From Cyathus striatus (Eukaryota; Basidiomycota; Agaricomycetes; Agaricales; Nidulariaceae), in contig JAOVFP010000011.1 of NCBI GenBank assembly GCA_025738555.1, forward strand, positions 372,001 through 436,000: 64,000 bases of DNA, read 5' to 3'. The notes under the pieces were generated by a model that did not search any database, had not been told where the DNA came from, and saw only the letters and a program-made list of their open reading frames with translations. A program made the position numbers and the translations under genes. Below, one piece after another: positions 63,790-64,000 of this stretch. Within the stretch, counting starts at the first letter, position 1; each line of letters opens with the position of its first letter.

Positions 63790-64000
63790 CAAGGCAGCAA
63801 TGCATGAATCCACACAGAATCCATGCAGAATATGTATGGAATCCATATAGAATAATCACCTCTAATAATAATAATAGCTAGTATATAAATTCTGTATGGT
63901 ATCTATACAGGCCTGTATGGGTCTGTACGGATCTGCGCGGAATCCGCACGGATCCGTACGGAATTTTCGGATTCCGTGCGGATTCCGTACGGATCTGTGC
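63790..64000. repeat. Right array of TCCGTRCGGA palindromes (runs off the window)
   Basis: Same palindromic units as 62378-62590, decayed near 63800-63920 (TCCATGCAGA, TCCATATAGA) and crisp near the edge (TCCGCACGGA, TCCGTACGGA). Together with the left array it encloses the minisatellite. Confidence 0.7.

Overview
The window looks like a transposon-rich stretch of a filamentous basidiomycete genome, probably a mushroom-forming Agaricomycete. The reasons are many ~45-60 nt GT-AG introns, a Tnp2-like (CACTA/Plavaka-type) DNA transposon, a chromodomain Ty3 element, a tyrosine-recombinase retrotransposon and a multi-KOW Spt5-like gene. Most substitutions I could compare between repeat copies are CpG-to-TpG/CpA changes, as expected where repeats are cytosine-methylated. 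I cannot name the species. All gene models were spliced by eye. Layout: 1-612 holds the 3' part of a Ser/Thr-rich single-pass membrane protein gene (copy 1 of a family). 1.8-8.0 kb holds a tyrosine-recombinase (DIRS/Ngaro-like) retrotransposon bordered by short GAGTGAC-type repeat arrays, with a small TIR element (2967-3796) nested in the flank. 8.3-10.1 kb holds membrane-protein copies 2 and 3 (copy 3 is a fragment). 10.5-14.1 kb has no firm gene: a stray transposon end, purine-rich DNA, a series of palindromes and a 54-bp tandem duplication. 14.2-19.5 kb holds a decayed multi-exon locus, a SAP-like gene with one nonsense codon, and a convergent Spt5-like (NGN/KOW) gene. 19.8-30.1 kb is a minus-strand WD40 gene, probably membrane anchored, split by a very young 8.9-kb chromovirus (20294-29180). 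The chromovirus has near-identical LTRs, a 5-bp target duplication, intact gag and pol in a -1 frameshift relation, and an additional intron-containing Zn-cluster-like gene on the opposite strand. 31.3-33.4 kb is a proline-rich repeat-protein gene with duplicated exons. 34.5-50.0 kb and 54.2-62.4 kb are two inverted copies of one Tnp2-like DNA transposon that carries extra genes: a WD40-membrane protein, an F-box-like protein, a ~172-aa protein and a 69-aa protein. The left copy has lost most of its transposase and is split by a second Ty3 element (38008-48110). Membrane-protein copy 4 lies between the two copies. From 62.4 kb to the edge runs a 19-bp minisatellite flanked by arrays of TCCGTRCGGA palindromes. 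How the parts fit: the Tnp2-like transposon appears to have captured a host WD40 gene as DNA, because intron positions and exon lengths match those of the split WD40 gene at 19.8-30.1 kb. Two unrelated LTR elements then landed in WD40 gene copies. The chromovirus looks competent, whereas the older copies are decaying largely through CpG transitions, including CGA-to-TGA stops. The most novel-looking item is the antisense Zn-cluster gene inside the chromovirus.
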